Positions 1-9,095 of a stretch of 64,000 nt of DNA are shown one piece after another; within the stretch, counting starts at the first letter, position 1, and every line of letters starts with the position of its first letter. The stretch is taken from positions 18,005 through 82,004 of the forward strand of contig DAIQOI010000012.1 of the NCBI GenBank assembly GCA_036787955.1, written 5' to 3'. The DNA comes from UBA2336 sp036787955. GTDB taxonomy: Bacteria > Bacteroidota > Bacteroidia > Cytophagales > Cyclobacteriaceae. The translations under genes were made by a program, and so were the position numbers. The notes under the pieces are model-generated. The model did not search any database and was not told the DNA's origin. It saw only the letters and a program-made list of their open reading frames with translations.

Positions 1-2
1 GT

Positions 3-1061
3 TGGAGTGGTTATGTGGTCAACTTTTTGGACTCCGTAGGGATTCACATTCCGCCCGCTCTGGCCAACGCACCGCTCACTTTTGATGAAAACCACAACCT
101 GGTTGCTACCGGTGCAATATTCAACCTGCCCGCTGCTTTCATCATTACCATCGTAACGGTTTTGTTGTTTCGCGGTATCAAAGAATCAGCTACCTTCAAT
201 AACATTGTGGTGCTTATCAAGCTCACGGTTATTTTCCTGTTCATTATTTTCGGATGGCAATACGTGGTGGCCGACAACTGGGTGCCCTTTATTCCGGAAA
301 ACACCGGCACTTTCGGTCAGTTTGGGGTGAGTGGCATTTTCCGTGCCTCAGCTGTAATCTTTTTTGCCTACATTGGTTTTGATGCAGTATCTACCGCTGC
401 ACAGGAAGCCAAAAACCCGCAGAAGGATATGCCCTGGGGTATACTTGGCTCGTTGTTCATCTGCACCATTGTGTACATACTGGTGGCATTGGTCATGACG
501 GGAATAGCTCCCTACACCGAGTTAAATACACCCGCACCCATTGCAGTAGCTATTGATAGGACCGGTGATGCCCTGAAATGGCTTAGCCCGCTGATTAAAA
601 TCGGGGCCATTGCCGGCCTTACTTCGGTTATACTGGTGATGCTGATGGGACAAACCCGTATTTTTTATTCCATGGCCAATGACGGATTGTTCTTTAAGCC
701 CTTCTCGAAAGTGCACAGCCAGTATGGCACACCCCATATCTCGACCCTGGTTACAGGTAGCATTGCATTGGTTGCTTCGGGCCTGTTGCCCATTACGGTG
801 TTGGGCGAACTGGTGTCTATTGGTACGCTGCTTGCGTTTATGATTGTGTGCCTGGGTGTGCTGATACTTCGCTACCGCCACCCCGAATTGCACCGGCCTT
901 TTAAAACACCTCTGTTCCCCGCTGTGCCGGTGCTTGGCGTAATTTGCTGCGGTGGTGTAATGGCATTTTTAAATCCGCTCACGTTTATCATCTGCGGCAT
1001 CTGGCTGGTAATGGGTGTTTTGATTTATCTGGCATACGGGCACAGGCGGGCAAAATACTGA
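3..1061 (+). CDS. APC-family amino acid permease, C-terminal part
   Basis: The reading frame is open to the window edge, so the N-terminus is missing and no start can be assigned. The remaining 350 or so residues form about eight to nine hydrophobic segments. The stretch FFAYIGFDAVSTAAQEAKNP is the signature of the cationic amino acid transporter branch of the APC superfamily, which imports amino acids across the inner membrane. Substrate cannot be told from sequence. The gene ends one base before the stop codon of the convergent ccmF-like gene, so the two abut tail to tail with no terminator between them. Confidence 0.9.
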   Translation, partial: WSGYVVNFLDSVGIHIPPALANAPLTFDENHNLVATGAIFNLPAAFIITIVTVLLFRGIKESATFNNIVVLIKLTVIFLFIIFGWQYVVADNWVPFIPENTGTFGQFGVSGIFRASAVIFFAYIGFDAVSTAAQEAKNPQKDMPWGILGSLFICTIVYILVALVMTGIAPYTELNTPAPIAVAIDRTGDALKWLSPLIKIGAIAGLTSVILVMLMGQTRIFYSMANDGLFFKPFSKVHSQYGTPHISTLVTGSIALVASGLLPITVLGELVSIGTLLAFMIVCLGVLILRYRHPELHRPFKTPLFPAVPVLGVICCGGVMAFLNPLTFIICGIWLVMGVLIYLAYGHRRAKY

Positions 1062-3596
1062 TTACTCCGTTCCTTTTTCGCGCATCAGCCTGAACTCCCT
1101 GAATCTGCGGGCCATGGCGATACCAAAGCCGGTCATCAGCAACAGGGTGCCCAGCCATAAAATGTTTACCCATGGCTTTTCTAATGCCTTGATCACCACC
1201 CAGTCTTTCTGGCGGGTTTCCACCCCGATCGTCAGTTCATCGGATTGCGGATGTACATTCATCAGCGTAAAACGCAGCCCCAGTTCCGGTATTTCATCGG
1301 CCAGCAACCCACCGCGCGATTGCGTGCCGTAAATCAGAACCGGCTCGGCCGTGTAGCTGCTCCGCTCGCCTTCTGCTACGATGCGGGCTTTGATGGCCAG
1401 AAAAGAAGAATCCAGTTGTTCGCCGCCAATGTTATACACACGTGAGAGCTCTTCTACCCTGGCCACGTAGTCGTTGGCAAAAAATGTTGCATTGCGCTTC
1501 ACGCGCATTTCTTCGCGCTCGCTCCAGTCCTGTTTTGCCTCCTCGGTCATGGGTGCTGACACGTGGGTGTATAAATCCAAACTCACTTTACGCGTAATAG
1601 CCGGTGAGGCCATGGTGCCAAACTGCGGATTAACCTGCACGCGCGGATATTGCACAAACTTCACTTCACCTTCTTTGCGAAACTCAATCTCGTAAAAAGT
1701 ATTTTCCGGGTTGATTTCGAACAGCTCTCCCTTGCTGAACAATTTTTTGCCGTTGTAGTAAATGTCTTTGCGCGCTACGACCTCGTAGGGATTGTCGGTG
1801 TATTCAATATCTCGTTTGCTGATATAGCCTTTTTTATGCCGCGGCTCTACACGCTCGCCTTTGTATTCAATTTCATAACCAAACATTTGGCGCGGTTCGT
1901 TTACAAAAAGCAGCAGATTTTCGCGGTTGAATTCTTCACTTAACTGGCGTGAGATGAGCATGCCGGTATTGTTGAGCGAAACCACGCGCGAATAACCGGA
2001 TGAAAAAAGAATGCCGATGAGCATCAGCCCCACGCCAATGTGCGCAACGGCCCCACCCGAAAGTGCTGGATTGCTGCGCAAAATATTCCATAGAATCTTC
2101 AGATTGGCAGCGATAGTAAAAAGAGAAGCCAGCAACAGAATCAGGTAAGCAGGCTGATAGATTTTTGAAGAGATAAGGATAATAATAAAGAGCAGCAGTG
2201 CAGCAAGTGCCGGATAATGCAATTCGCTCCATACTTTCCTGCTGTCAATTTTTTGCCACCAAAAAAACTGTCCCACAGCGGAAAGGATGGCTAAAGCCAC
2301 GGCAAACCATATCTGAAATTTTGAATAGAAAGTAACCTGGTCGGCCGGAGCGGCAAGGTTGCTGTCCAGGCCAAGCCATACTGCAACTTTGTTGATAACC
2401 GGGAATGATGTGGGCACCAGCACCTGAAAGCCCATGAGGCACAGCACTGAGGCACCGATGAAGATCCAGAACTCGCGCGAATACACGGAGGCTTCCTTTT
2501 CATCTCCGGGAATTTCTTTCCAGCGAAGGGCTGCCAGCACGGTTCCGGCTATCAGAAAAAAGAAAAGATATACGAGCAGTTGCCCTGACAATCCCAAATC
2601 AGTAAATGAGTGCACGGACGCATCACCCAGTACACCGCTGCGGGTCAGAAAGGTAGAGTAGAGAATGAGTACAAAAACCGATATAACCAGCACGATGGAT
2701 GCCTTGAGTGCCGTCTGGCTGTTTTTGTAGGCAATCATGGTGTGGATGGAGGCAATGAGTACCAGCCACGGCACATACACGGCATTTTCAACAGGATCCC
2801 AGTTCCAGTAACCGCCAAAGTTCAGTGTTTCATAGGCCCAGTATCCGCCCAGCAAAATGCCGAGGCCCAGCGATGCACCGGCAAAGATGGCCCAGGGTAA
2901 TGTGGGCCGTATCCAGTCGCGGTATTTGCGCGTCCATAAACCGGCCAGGCAGAACGAAAAAGGAACAAGTGTGGAAGCAAAGCCAAGAAATAACACAGGC
3001 GGATGTATTACCATCCAGTAATTCTGCAGCAGCGGATTAAGGCCCTGCCCGTCGGCAGGGATAAAATCAGGCTGCAGGGTGAAAATGGGGTCGTTGATGG
3101 CCTCGCGCAACAGGATGAAAGGTGAGCTGCCGATTTTTATTGCTAATCCGGGAATAACCACACCCAGTATCATGGAAGTAAGAAAAGCCTGTACGGTGGC
3201 GAACACCGTAAGCACGGGCGCTTCCCAGAAACGATTGGTGCGAATGAGTATCAGGCCCAGTATGGTGTGCCAGAATATCCACAACAGAAAACTGCCTTCC
3301 TGGCCATTCCAGAATGTGGAGAAAAGATAATGCGCCGGCAACCTGCGGTCGGAATAGGTGTAGGCGTAGTAATATTCGAAATAGTGGTTGTAAATGATGA
3401 TGAACAACGACAAGGTGGTTCCAAGCACCGACAGTGCATGGAGGTAAAAAATAAAACGACCATTGATGGTCCAGTGTTGTTTGGTTTCTGAAAGGCTGCT
3501 TCGGGTGGCGCGGTAATACGAAAAAGCCGACAGCAGGGCAGTAACAAAGGAAGTAACAACAAAAAAATGTCCGAGTTTGCCGATGAGATAGTGCAT
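1062..3596 (-). CDS. ccmF: cytochrome c biogenesis protein CcmF/CcsA-type (heme lyase subunit)
   Basis: A polytopic inner-membrane protein of 844 residues. The tryptophan-rich WWD heme-handling motif lies at about residues 250-272 (YWAYETLNFGGYWNWDPVEN), preceded by the conserved MVIHPPVLFLGF segment with a likely heme-ligand histidine. A large periplasmic domain follows at about 520-790, then a last membrane helix. CcmF hands heme from CcmE to apocytochrome c. I chose the ATG at 3596 rather than an upstream in-frame TTG at 3620; AAGGGG lies just before this ATG. It is the last gene of the minus-strand ccmB-C-D-E-F operon and is 61 bp from ccmE. The length is larger than classical CcmF, mainly in the periplasmic domain. 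Confidence 0.93.
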   Translation of the reverse strand: MHYLIGKLGHFFVVTSFVTALLSAFSYYRATRSSLSETKQHWTINGRFIFYLHALSVLGTTLSLFIIIYNHYFEYYYAYTYSDRRLPAHYLFSTFWNGQEGSFLLWIFWHTILGLILIRTNRFWEAPVLTVFATVQAFLTSMILGVVIPGLAIKIGSSPFILLREAINDPIFTLQPDFIPADGQGLNPLLQNYWMVIHPPVLFLGFASTLVPFSFCLAGLWTRKYRDWIRPTLPWAIFAGASLGLGILLGGYWAYETLNFGGYWNWDPVENAVYVPWLVLIASIHTMIAYKNSQTALKASIVLVISVFVLILYSTFLTRSGVLGDASVHSFTDLGLSGQLLVYLFFFLIAGTVLAALRWKEIPGDEKEASVYSREFWIFIGASVLCLMGFQVLVPTSFPVINKVAVWLGLDSNLAAPADQVTFYSKFQIWFAVALAILSAVGQFFWWQKIDSRKVWSELHYPALAALLLFIIILISSKIYQPAYLILLLASLFTIAANLKILWNILRSNPALSGGAVAHIGVGLMLIGILFSSGYSRVVSLNNTGMLISRQLSEEFNRENLLLFVNEPRQMFGYEIEYKGERVEPRHKKGYISKRDIEYTDNPYEVVARKDIYYNGKKLFSKGELFEINPENTFYEIEFRKEGEVKFVQYPRVQVNPQFGTMASPAITRKVSLDLYTHVSAPMTEEAKQDWSEREEMRVKRNATFFANDYVARVEELSRVYNIGGEQLDSSFLAIKARIVAEGERSSYTAEPVLIYGTQSRGGLLADEIPELGLRFTLMNVHPQSDELTIGVETRQKDWVVIKALEKPWVNILWLGTLLLMTGFGIAMARRFREFRLMREKGTE

Positions 3597-3657
3597 ATTA
3601 TTCCCCTTCAGGGGTATCAAAGTTCAGTTATAAAACAATTGTGTACAGCAAGCAGGT

Positions 3658-4062
3658 TTAAACATTGACGGTGTTTTCCTGGTACTTTGAAGGACACTTG
3701 AGCAGAATTTTTTCAGCGCGGAAAATATTGCCCTGATAACGGCCAATAACTACCACCTTCTCCGAACGCATAAAATCCTGGGGCATGGGTTGGTTGTAGA
3801 ACACCGTTTGTTCGCGGCCACTGTCATCTACCATAATAAAGGAAAAAGATACTTTGTCTGCACCCGGCTCAATGCCCACTACTTCACCTTTTTCGTTTTT
3901 TTTCAGTTCGCCCACCACATGGATGCTGCGTGTATTGCCCTGCGAGGCCATCTGGTAAGCTTCGGCAAACGTAACGTACGTACTGGCTTCGCGCGAAGTG
4001 GTAACAAGGATAGCCGCCGCCACCGCCAGGATAACCAAAAGAAAAATATGCGATTTCTTCAT
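3658..4062 (-). CDS. ccmE: cytochrome c maturation heme chaperone CcmE, Cys-type
   Basis: 134 residues: an N-terminal membrane anchor (residues 4-21) and an OB-fold periplasmic domain. CcmE binds heme covalently and carries it to CcmF. In the classical protein the heme-binding motif is HxxxY; here the matching position reads KCPSKY, with Cys123 in place of His and Tyr127 kept. Cys variants of CcmE are known in some sulfate reducers and archaea. The ATG at 4062 was chosen because the anchor helix starts there; the open frame extends 20 residues further upstream without signal-like character. It sits between ccmD and ccmF. Confidence 0.92.
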   Translation of the reverse strand: MKKSHIFLLVILAVAAAILVTTSREASTYVTFAEAYQMASQGNTRSIHVVGELKKNEKGEVVGIEPGADKVSFSFIMVDDSGREQTVFYNQPMPQDFMRSEKVVVIGRYQGNIFRAEKILLKCPSKYQENTVNV

Positions 4063-4135
4063 ATGCTTTGTCCCGCTATAATCCGGGACAAAATTAACCT
4101 GAAAAGCCGGTATTACCGGCATGGGGGCAACTGAC

Positions 4136-4345
4136 TTATTTCAGCCGGTCCTCCAGCTTTTTCACTTTCCGGTCCAGCAAAAACAGGTAAATAAACAACC
4201 CGGCCAACACAATAAGAATAATCAAAACGATAACGTAAATCTTGCCTTCGGAACGAAGGCGGTCGGCCATTTCCACATCCGATTGTGCCCGGGCAGCACC
4301 CGCAATCAACGCGGTAAGGAGCACAGCAAGGTTTAATTTTTTCAT
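4136..4345 (-). CDS. ccmD: CcmD-like small membrane protein
   Basis: 69 residues: a signal-like N-terminus ending near AARAQ, a short polar stretch, one strong transmembrane helix (about residues 37-57, IYVIVLIILIVLAGLFIYLF) and a basic coiled tail KVKKLEDRLK. This is the layout of CcmD, the small subunit that links CcmC to the CcmAB exporter during heme loading. The ATG overlaps the TGA of the preceding ccmC by four bases, typical of translational coupling. Sequence alone would be weak evidence; the position between ccmC and ccmE makes the call. Confidence 0.82.
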   Translation of the reverse strand: MKKLNLAVLLTALIAGAARAQSDVEMADRLRSEGKIYVIVLIILIVLAGLFIYLFLLDRKVKKLEDRLK

Positions 4346-5016
4346 GCAAATTCCTTTTCGTCCAGTTTTTCCTGAATCTTTTTCATGCGGAAGCGCAGCG
4401 AGGCGATCCACAGGCCAATGATAAACCATCCCGCCACCGCGGGATAAAATACCCACCGCATGCGGCTGTCGAGGTCGTACACATTGAATCCGGGATTACC
4501 GCCACTGCCCGGATGCATGCTGCTGGTAAGGCGGGGTATTATGAAAATGAGCGGTATCATGGCGGCAAAAGCAAACACATTGTACACAGCGCTGAGTCGT
4601 GCGCGCTGTTCCCGGTTCTCAACCGAGCCACGTAAAACAAAATAGGCCAGGTACACTAACAAGGCTATGGCCGCACCGTTTTGCTTCGGGTCGCCATGCC
4701 AGGGCGAACCCCAGGTGTAATTGGCCCACAGCATACCCGTAAGCATGCCGAGCAGCCCGAAAGCGGTGCCGGTATGCGCAAGTGATTCAGACCAGTTATC
4801 ATCCGCTGCCTGTTGCCCGCGCAGATAACGCACGGCATAGTACACCGAAGCACAATACAATAGCACCATGCCGAACCACATGGGCACATGGAAGTACAAC
4901 GCCCGCACGGTTTCATTCAGAATAGCCAGCCTCGGTACATCCATCAGCAAACCTGCTGAGTGCACATAGATGAGAACGATGACTGCTGTTATTTTAAGCC
5001 AGGGCCTTATTACCAT
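4342..5016 (-). CDS. ccmC: cytochrome c biogenesis protein CcmC/CcsA-type
   Basis: 224 residues with six predicted membrane helices. CcmC binds heme in the inner membrane and loads it onto CcmE. Two histidines at the expected places, His43 (LYFHVPMWF) and His168 (SSMHPG), can be the axial heme ligands. The WWD motif is degenerate: TWGSPWHGDPK at 101-111, where classical CcmC has WGxxWxWD. The gene lies 54 bp downstream of ccmB and overlaps ccmD by four bases. The CcmC-type size and the neighbours separate it from the larger CcmF-like protein of the same superfamily at the operon end. Confidence 0.92.
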   Translation of the reverse strand: MVIRPWLKITAVIVLIYVHSAGLLMDVPRLAILNETVRALYFHVPMWFGMVLLYCASVYYAVRYLRGQQAADDNWSESLAHTGTAFGLLGMLTGMLWANYTWGSPWHGDPKQNGAAIALLVYLAYFVLRGSVENREQRARLSAVYNVFAFAAMIPLIFIIPRLTSSMHPGSGGNPGFNVYDLDSRMRWVFYPAVAGWFIIGLWIASLRFRMKKIQEKLDEKEFA

Positions 5017-5070
5017 GAAAACATATTTTTCATCAGCAGATGCCGGTAGGTGAAAACCCGCATCCCGCTT

Positions 5071-5736
5071 TTAACTGCGCCAAATATACGGGAACAACAC
5101 ATACGCCATAACTCCCGCTATGGCATTTATTGCTAAGAGCGTAAGCACATCATCGAAGGAGGCAGAGAACTCTAAACCATCCAGTGCTTTGCGGGTAGCT
5201 CGTATAGCCACCAGCAGTATGGAAATGACCACCGGAAAACCGAGCACTGCCATGAGTACGTTGCTGTTTGCAGCTTTTGAGGCAATGCCCGAAATGAGCG
5301 TGAGCGAAAAAGCAAAGCCTGAGCAGGCCAGCACCACAATCAGCAGAAACAACACATTGTTCTGAACCGGATTGAAAATAAATACAGCAAAAAGCACATA
5401 GCCCGTCAGCGCCACCAGGCAAGACAGGATGGTGTTGTAGATGAGCTTGGCCAGCAACACACTTTGTGCCGGAGCTACGGTGTACAGGTAAATAAAAATG
5501 CCTTTTCGCTCGCCAATAAAACTCTTGGCAACCGTGTTCACAACAGAAAATAAAACCGTAAGCCAGTACAAGGCCGCCCAGGTAGTTTTGTTGAGCGCCT
5601 GCTGTTGCAACGCAAAGGAGAGGTAGCAGATAAACACAAGGCTGAACAGGTAAAGCCCCAGGCCAGCTATTACCGTCTTTCGCCTCAGTTCAAGCAGCCA
5701 TTCCTTATGCAGCAATGTGCGTATGCGGCCCGTCAT
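5071..5736 (-). CDS. ccmB: heme exporter subunit CcmB
   Basis: 221 residues with about six membrane helices. The N-terminal LLHKEWLLELRRKTVIAGL matches the start of CcmB, the membrane subunit of the CcmAB ABC transporter that frees heme-loaded CcmE from CcmC. The ATG at 5736 gives the usual family start; the frame is open further upstream but that part is not CcmB-like. It is the first gene of the minus-strand ccm operon and is divergent from the sugar-epimerase gene, with 72 bp between the two starts. The ATPase partner ccmA is not in the window. Confidence 0.9.
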   Translation of the reverse strand: MTGRIRTLLHKEWLLELRRKTVIAGLGLYLFSLVFICYLSFALQQQALNKTTWAALYWLTVLFSVVNTVAKSFIGERKGIFIYLYTVAPAQSVLLAKLIYNTILSCLVALTGYVLFAVFIFNPVQNNVLFLLIVVLACSGFAFSLTLISGIASKAANSNVLMAVLGFPVVISILLVAIRATRKALDGLEFSASFDDVLTLLAINAIAGVMAYVLFPYIWRS

Positions 5737-5778
5737 GTGTGAAAGCCGGCAAATTAGTGCTTCCACCGCAATTATTAG

Positions 5779-5786
5779 TAGCTTTG
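5779..5786 (+). promoter_or_regulatory. -7 promoter box of the nucleotide-sugar cassette
   Basis: TAGCTTTG matches the Bacteroidota -7 consensus TAnnTTTG at every defined base and lies 22 bases before the epimerase start at 5809. No clear TTTG -33 box is visible at the usual distance. Confidence 0.55.
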
Positions 5787-5808
5787 CCGACTTTCGGAGA
5801 GCTCCTGC

Positions 5809-6825
5809 ATGAAAAAAAAGGTACTGGTAACAGGCGCGGCCGGTTTTATCGGGTTTCATCTTTCGAACAGATTACTTGCCGAAGGATACCGCGTAACCGG
5901 CCTGGATAACCTGAACGATTATTACGATGTGAATCTGAAGCAGGCCCGCCTGCATATTTTATCGGCTCATCCGGATTTCCGGTTTGTCAGGGCCAACCTT
6001 ACCGACAAGCAGGTAGTTGATGCCGCTTTCCTTGAAGAAAAATTTGATTACGTGGTGCACCTGGCAGCCCAGGCAGGGGTGCGTTATTCGCTGCAAAACC
6101 CCTATGCCTATCTCGACAGCAATCTTCATGGATTTCTGAATATACTGGAAGCCTGCCGGCACTACAGGCCGGAACATCTGGTATATGCTTCTACCAGCTC
6201 GGTATATGGGGCCAATACCAAACAGCCTTTTTCGGTACATGATAACGTGGACCATCCCTTATCGTTGTATGCGGCCACCAAAAAAGCCAACGAGCTAATG
6301 GCGCATACCTATGCTGCCCTGTACAATATTCCCACAACAGGTTTGCGTTTTTTCACAGTTTACGGGCCATGGGGCAGACCAGACATGGCGCTGTTTCTGT
6401 TTACCAAAGCCATACTCGAAAGCAAACCCATTGATGTATACAACTACGGCCGCATGAAGCGCGACTTTACCTACATCGATGATATCATAGAAGGCCTGGT
6501 AAGATTACTCCCCCGGATACCCCAACCCGATGCAAAGTGGAGCGGCATGCGCCCCGATCCGGCCACGAGTTTCGCGCCTTACCGGCTGTATAACATCGGC
6601 AACAACAAACCGGTTGAACTGATGCGCTTTATTGAGGTGCTGGAAGAGAAGCTCGGCCGAAAAGCCCGGAAAAACTTTTTGCCCATACAGGATGGCGATG
6701 TACCCGAAACCTGTGCCGATGTGGACGACCTGATGCGCGATACGGGATTCAGGCCATCTACTTCCATTGAGGAAGGTATCGGTAAGTTTGTGGACTGGTA
6801 TAAATCGTTTTACGGAATAAACTGA
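5809..6825 (+). CDS. UDP-glucuronate 4-epimerase-like NAD-dependent epimerase
   Basis: 338 residues of the extended SDR family. The NAD-binding motif GAAGFIG is at residues 9-15 and the catalytic pair Tyr154/Lys158 is in LYAATKK. The segments LDNLNDYYDVNLKQARL and LAAQAGVRYSL, plus the C-terminal FVDWYKSFY, are typical of UDP-glucuronate 4-epimerases (LspL/CapI/WbpP-like), which make UDP-galacturonate for surface polysaccharide. A UDP-N-acetylglucosamine 4-epimerase role is possible. It opens the sugar cassette; the next gene starts two bases after its stop. Confidence 0.88.
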   Translation: MKKKVLVTGAAGFIGFHLSNRLLAEGYRVTGLDNLNDYYDVNLKQARLHILSAHPDFRFVRANLTDKQVVDAAFLEEKFDYVVHLAAQAGVRYSLQNPYAYLDSNLHGFLNILEACRHYRPEHLVYASTSSVYGANTKQPFSVHDNVDHPLSLYAATKKANELMAHTYAALYNIPTTGLRFFTVYGPWGRPDMALFLFTKAILESKPIDVYNYGRMKRDFTYIDDIIEGLVRLLPRIPQPDAKWSGMRPDPATSFAPYRLYNIGNNKPVELMRFIEVLEEKLGRKARKNFLPIQDGDVPETCADVDDLMRDTGFRPSTSIEEGIGKFVDWYKSFYGIN

Positions 6826-6826
6826 T

Positions 6827-8077
6827 ATGGATAAAATTGGAATTATCGGCCTTGGATACGTGGGCCTGCCCCTTGCGGTAGAATTTGGTAAGATCATGGA
6901 TGTGGTGGGATATGACATCAGCTCCGGGCGCATCAATGAACTGAAGAAAGGATATGACCGCACCCGCGAAGTTGAACCCGATGAACTCAGACAGGCAACA
7001 AAACTGGTTTACACCGATAATCCCGAAGATTTACGAAGTGTTAATATCTTCATTGTAACGGTTCCCACGCCTGTTGATGAATATAAAAAACCCGATCTGC
7101 GACCCCTGATCAGCGCCAGCACAACGGTGGGAAAGGTGCTCAAAAAAGGCGACATCGTAATCTATGAATCAACGGTTTATCCGGGTTGCACGGAAGAAGA
7201 CTGCGTACCTGTGCTGGAGCAAGCAAGCGGATTGAAATTCAATCGGGATTTTTTTTGTGGCTATTCGCCCGAACGCATCAATCCCGGAGACAAGCAACAC
7301 CGGTTGGTAAACATCCAGAAAATTACCAGCGGCAGTACGCCCGAAATTGCCGACAGGGTGGATGCTCTGTACAAGCGTATCATCAAAGCCGGCACGCACA
7401 AGGCTTCGTCCATCAAGGTAGCCGAAGCTGCCAAGGTCATTGAAAACGCACAACGCGATATCAACATCGCTTTTGTCAATGAGCTGGCGCTCATCTTCTC
7501 GCGCATGGGCATTGACACACACGAAGTGCTGGAGGCTGCCGGCACCAAGTGGAACTTCCTGAACTTTAAACCAGGTCTGGTCGGAGGTCATTGCATCGGA
7601 GTGGATCCGTACTACCTCACCCATAAAGCCGAAAGCCTGGGCTATCATCCGCAGGTTATCAATGCCGGCAGGCGCATCAACGACAACATGGGCTTTCATG
7701 TGGCTGCTTCGGTCATTAAGCGCATGGCAAAGCACCAGCTTCCTATTCACGGCAGCAATATTCTGGTGCTGGGCATCACGTTTAAAGAAAACTGTCCCGA
7801 TATCCGCAACAGCCGCGTCATCGATATCATCAGGGAGCTGGAAAGCTATGGTGCACAGGTAGATATCTATGACCCCCATGCCGATGCACAGGAAGTGCAG
7901 CACGAATACGGACGAAGCCTGATCAAACAGCCCGACAAAAGATACCATGCCGTGGTGCTGGCGGTAAGTCATCATGAATTCAGAAATCTCAACTGGCAAA
8001 ACCTTACTGCACCCGGTGCTGTGGTTTACGATGTAAAAGGATTTTTGGACCGTTCGGTTGTAACTGAAAGATTGTAA
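6827..8077 (+). CDS. UDP-N-acetyl-D-galactosamine/UDP-sugar 6-dehydrogenase (TviB/WbpO type)
   Basis: 416 residues: an N-terminal NAD-binding domain with GLGYVG at 8-13, a central dimerisation helix, and the catalytic cysteine Cys256 in GLVGGHCIGVDPYYL. It oxidises the C6 hydroxyl of a UDP-sugar in two steps to the uronate. The VPTPVDEYKKPDL and GYSPERINPGD segments place it with the TviB/WbpO/WecC branch acting on N-acetylated UDP-hexosamines rather than with UDP-glucose dehydrogenase. The neighbouring epimerase often works on the same sugar. Its TAATGA stop overlaps the ATG of galE by one base. Confidence 0.9.
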   Translation: MDKIGIIGLGYVGLPLAVEFGKIMDVVGYDISSGRINELKKGYDRTREVEPDELRQATKLVYTDNPEDLRSVNIFIVTVPTPVDEYKKPDLRPLISASTTVGKVLKKGDIVIYESTVYPGCTEEDCVPVLEQASGLKFNRDFFCGYSPERINPGDKQHRLVNIQKITSGSTPEIADRVDALYKRIIKAGTHKASSIKVAEAAKVIENAQRDINIAFVNELALIFSRMGIDTHEVLEAAGTKWNFLNFKPGLVGGHCIGVDPYYLTHKAESLGYHPQVINAGRRINDNMGFHVAASVIKRMAKHQLPIHGSNILVLGITFKENCPDIRNSRVIDIIRELESYGAQVDIYDPHADAQEVQHEYGRSLIKQPDKRYHAVVLAVSHHEFRNLNWQNLTAPGAVVYDVKGFLDRSVVTERL

Positions 8078-9090
8078 TGAAAATTCTTGTTACAGGAGGA
8101 GCGGGCTATATCGGGGCACACTCTGTTGTCGAACTCATATCGGCAGGTTACGATCCGGTAGTGGTGGATAACCTGAGTGCCAGCGATTTAACTCTTATCC
8201 AGGGTATCGAAAAAATTACCGGCAAGCAGGTGGTATTTTATCAGGGCGATTGCCGTGACCGGCTGTTTCTGAGCGATGTCTTTGCCAAAGAAAATATCTC
8301 GGCTGTTATACACTTTGCTGCCCTGAAGTCGGTTGGCGAATCGGTTGAGAAGCCGCTTGAATATTACGATAACAACGTGGGTTCGCTGCTTGTCTTGCTG
8401 GACGCGATACGCAGGCACCGTGTTACCGACTTCATTTTCTCTTCATCCTGTACAGTTTATGGACAGCCTGATAGTATTCCGGTAACCGAAGAAACACCTT
8501 TCAAAAAGGCCGAGTCGCCTTATGGAGCGACCAAGCAGATGTGCGAGCGCATACTGGAAGATGTGGCGAAAACAGGTCTGCGTGTGATTTCACTAAGGTA
8601 TTTTAACCCCATCGGGGCGCATCCCTCCGCGTATATCGGAGAATTGCCCAGGGGCGTGCCCAATAACCTGGTGCCTTTTGTTACGCAGACGGCTGCAGGC
8701 CTGCGCCAGGAACTGGTGGTCTTCGGCAACGATTACAACACGCCCGATGGTTCCTGTATCCGGGATTTTATTCATGTAGTAGATGTGGCTGGCGCACATG
8801 TAGATGCTTTGAGGTATCTTCAACAGAAAAGTGAGCCGGTGCTTTATGAAGCATTCAACCTCGGCATAGGTAAGGGCATGTCGGTGCTGGAGATTGTCAG
8901 CCTGTTTGAGCGGGTTACCGGTGTGAGTCTGCGCTATCGCATCGGATCCCGCAGGTTGGGTGATGTGGAGAAAATTTATGCCGATCCTTCGCGCATTATG
9001 AACCAACTGAACTGGAAGCCGAAGTTCACCATTGAACAGGCACTGCTGCACGCCTGGCAGTGGCAGAAGAAACTTTCGGGTTTATCCTGA
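8077..9090 (+). CDS. galE: UDP-glucose 4-epimerase GalE
   Basis: 337 residues, the normal GalE length. GGAGYIG at residues 7-13 binds NAD; Ser124, Tyr149 and Lys153 fall at the same numbers as in the Escherichia coli enzyme. CTVYGQP, RYFNPIGAHPS and CIRDFIHVVD are family-specific blocks. It interconverts UDP-glucose and UDP-galactose in the cytoplasm for surface sugars or galactose use. It overlaps the dehydrogenase stop by one base and is followed after five bases by the aminotransferase, so all four genes are probably co-transcribed. Confidence 0.95.
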   Translation: MKILVTGGAGYIGAHSVVELISAGYDPVVVDNLSASDLTLIQGIEKITGKQVVFYQGDCRDRLFLSDVFAKENISAVIHFAALKSVGESVEKPLEYYDNNVGSLLVLLDAIRRHRVTDFIFSSSCTVYGQPDSIPVTEETPFKKAESPYGATKQMCERILEDVAKTGLRVISLRYFNPIGAHPSAYIGELPRGVPNNLVPFVTQTAAGLRQELVVFGNDYNTPDGSCIRDFIHVVDVAGAHVDALRYLQQKSEPVLYEAFNLGIGKGMSVLEIVSLFERVTGVSLRYRIGSRRLGDVEKIYADPSRIMNQLNWKPKFTIEQALLHAWQWQKKLSGLS

Positions 9091-9095
9091 CAACC

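Noticed and set aside
4062..4122. Extended N-terminus of CcmE from 4122
   Set aside because: The extra 20 residues are not signal-like and precede a clear membrane anchor that begins at Met encoded at 4062.
7169..7999. 276-codon minus-strand frame opposite the UDP-sugar dehydrogenase
   Set aside because: Shadow of a strong gene with the catalytic motif intact on the plus strand.
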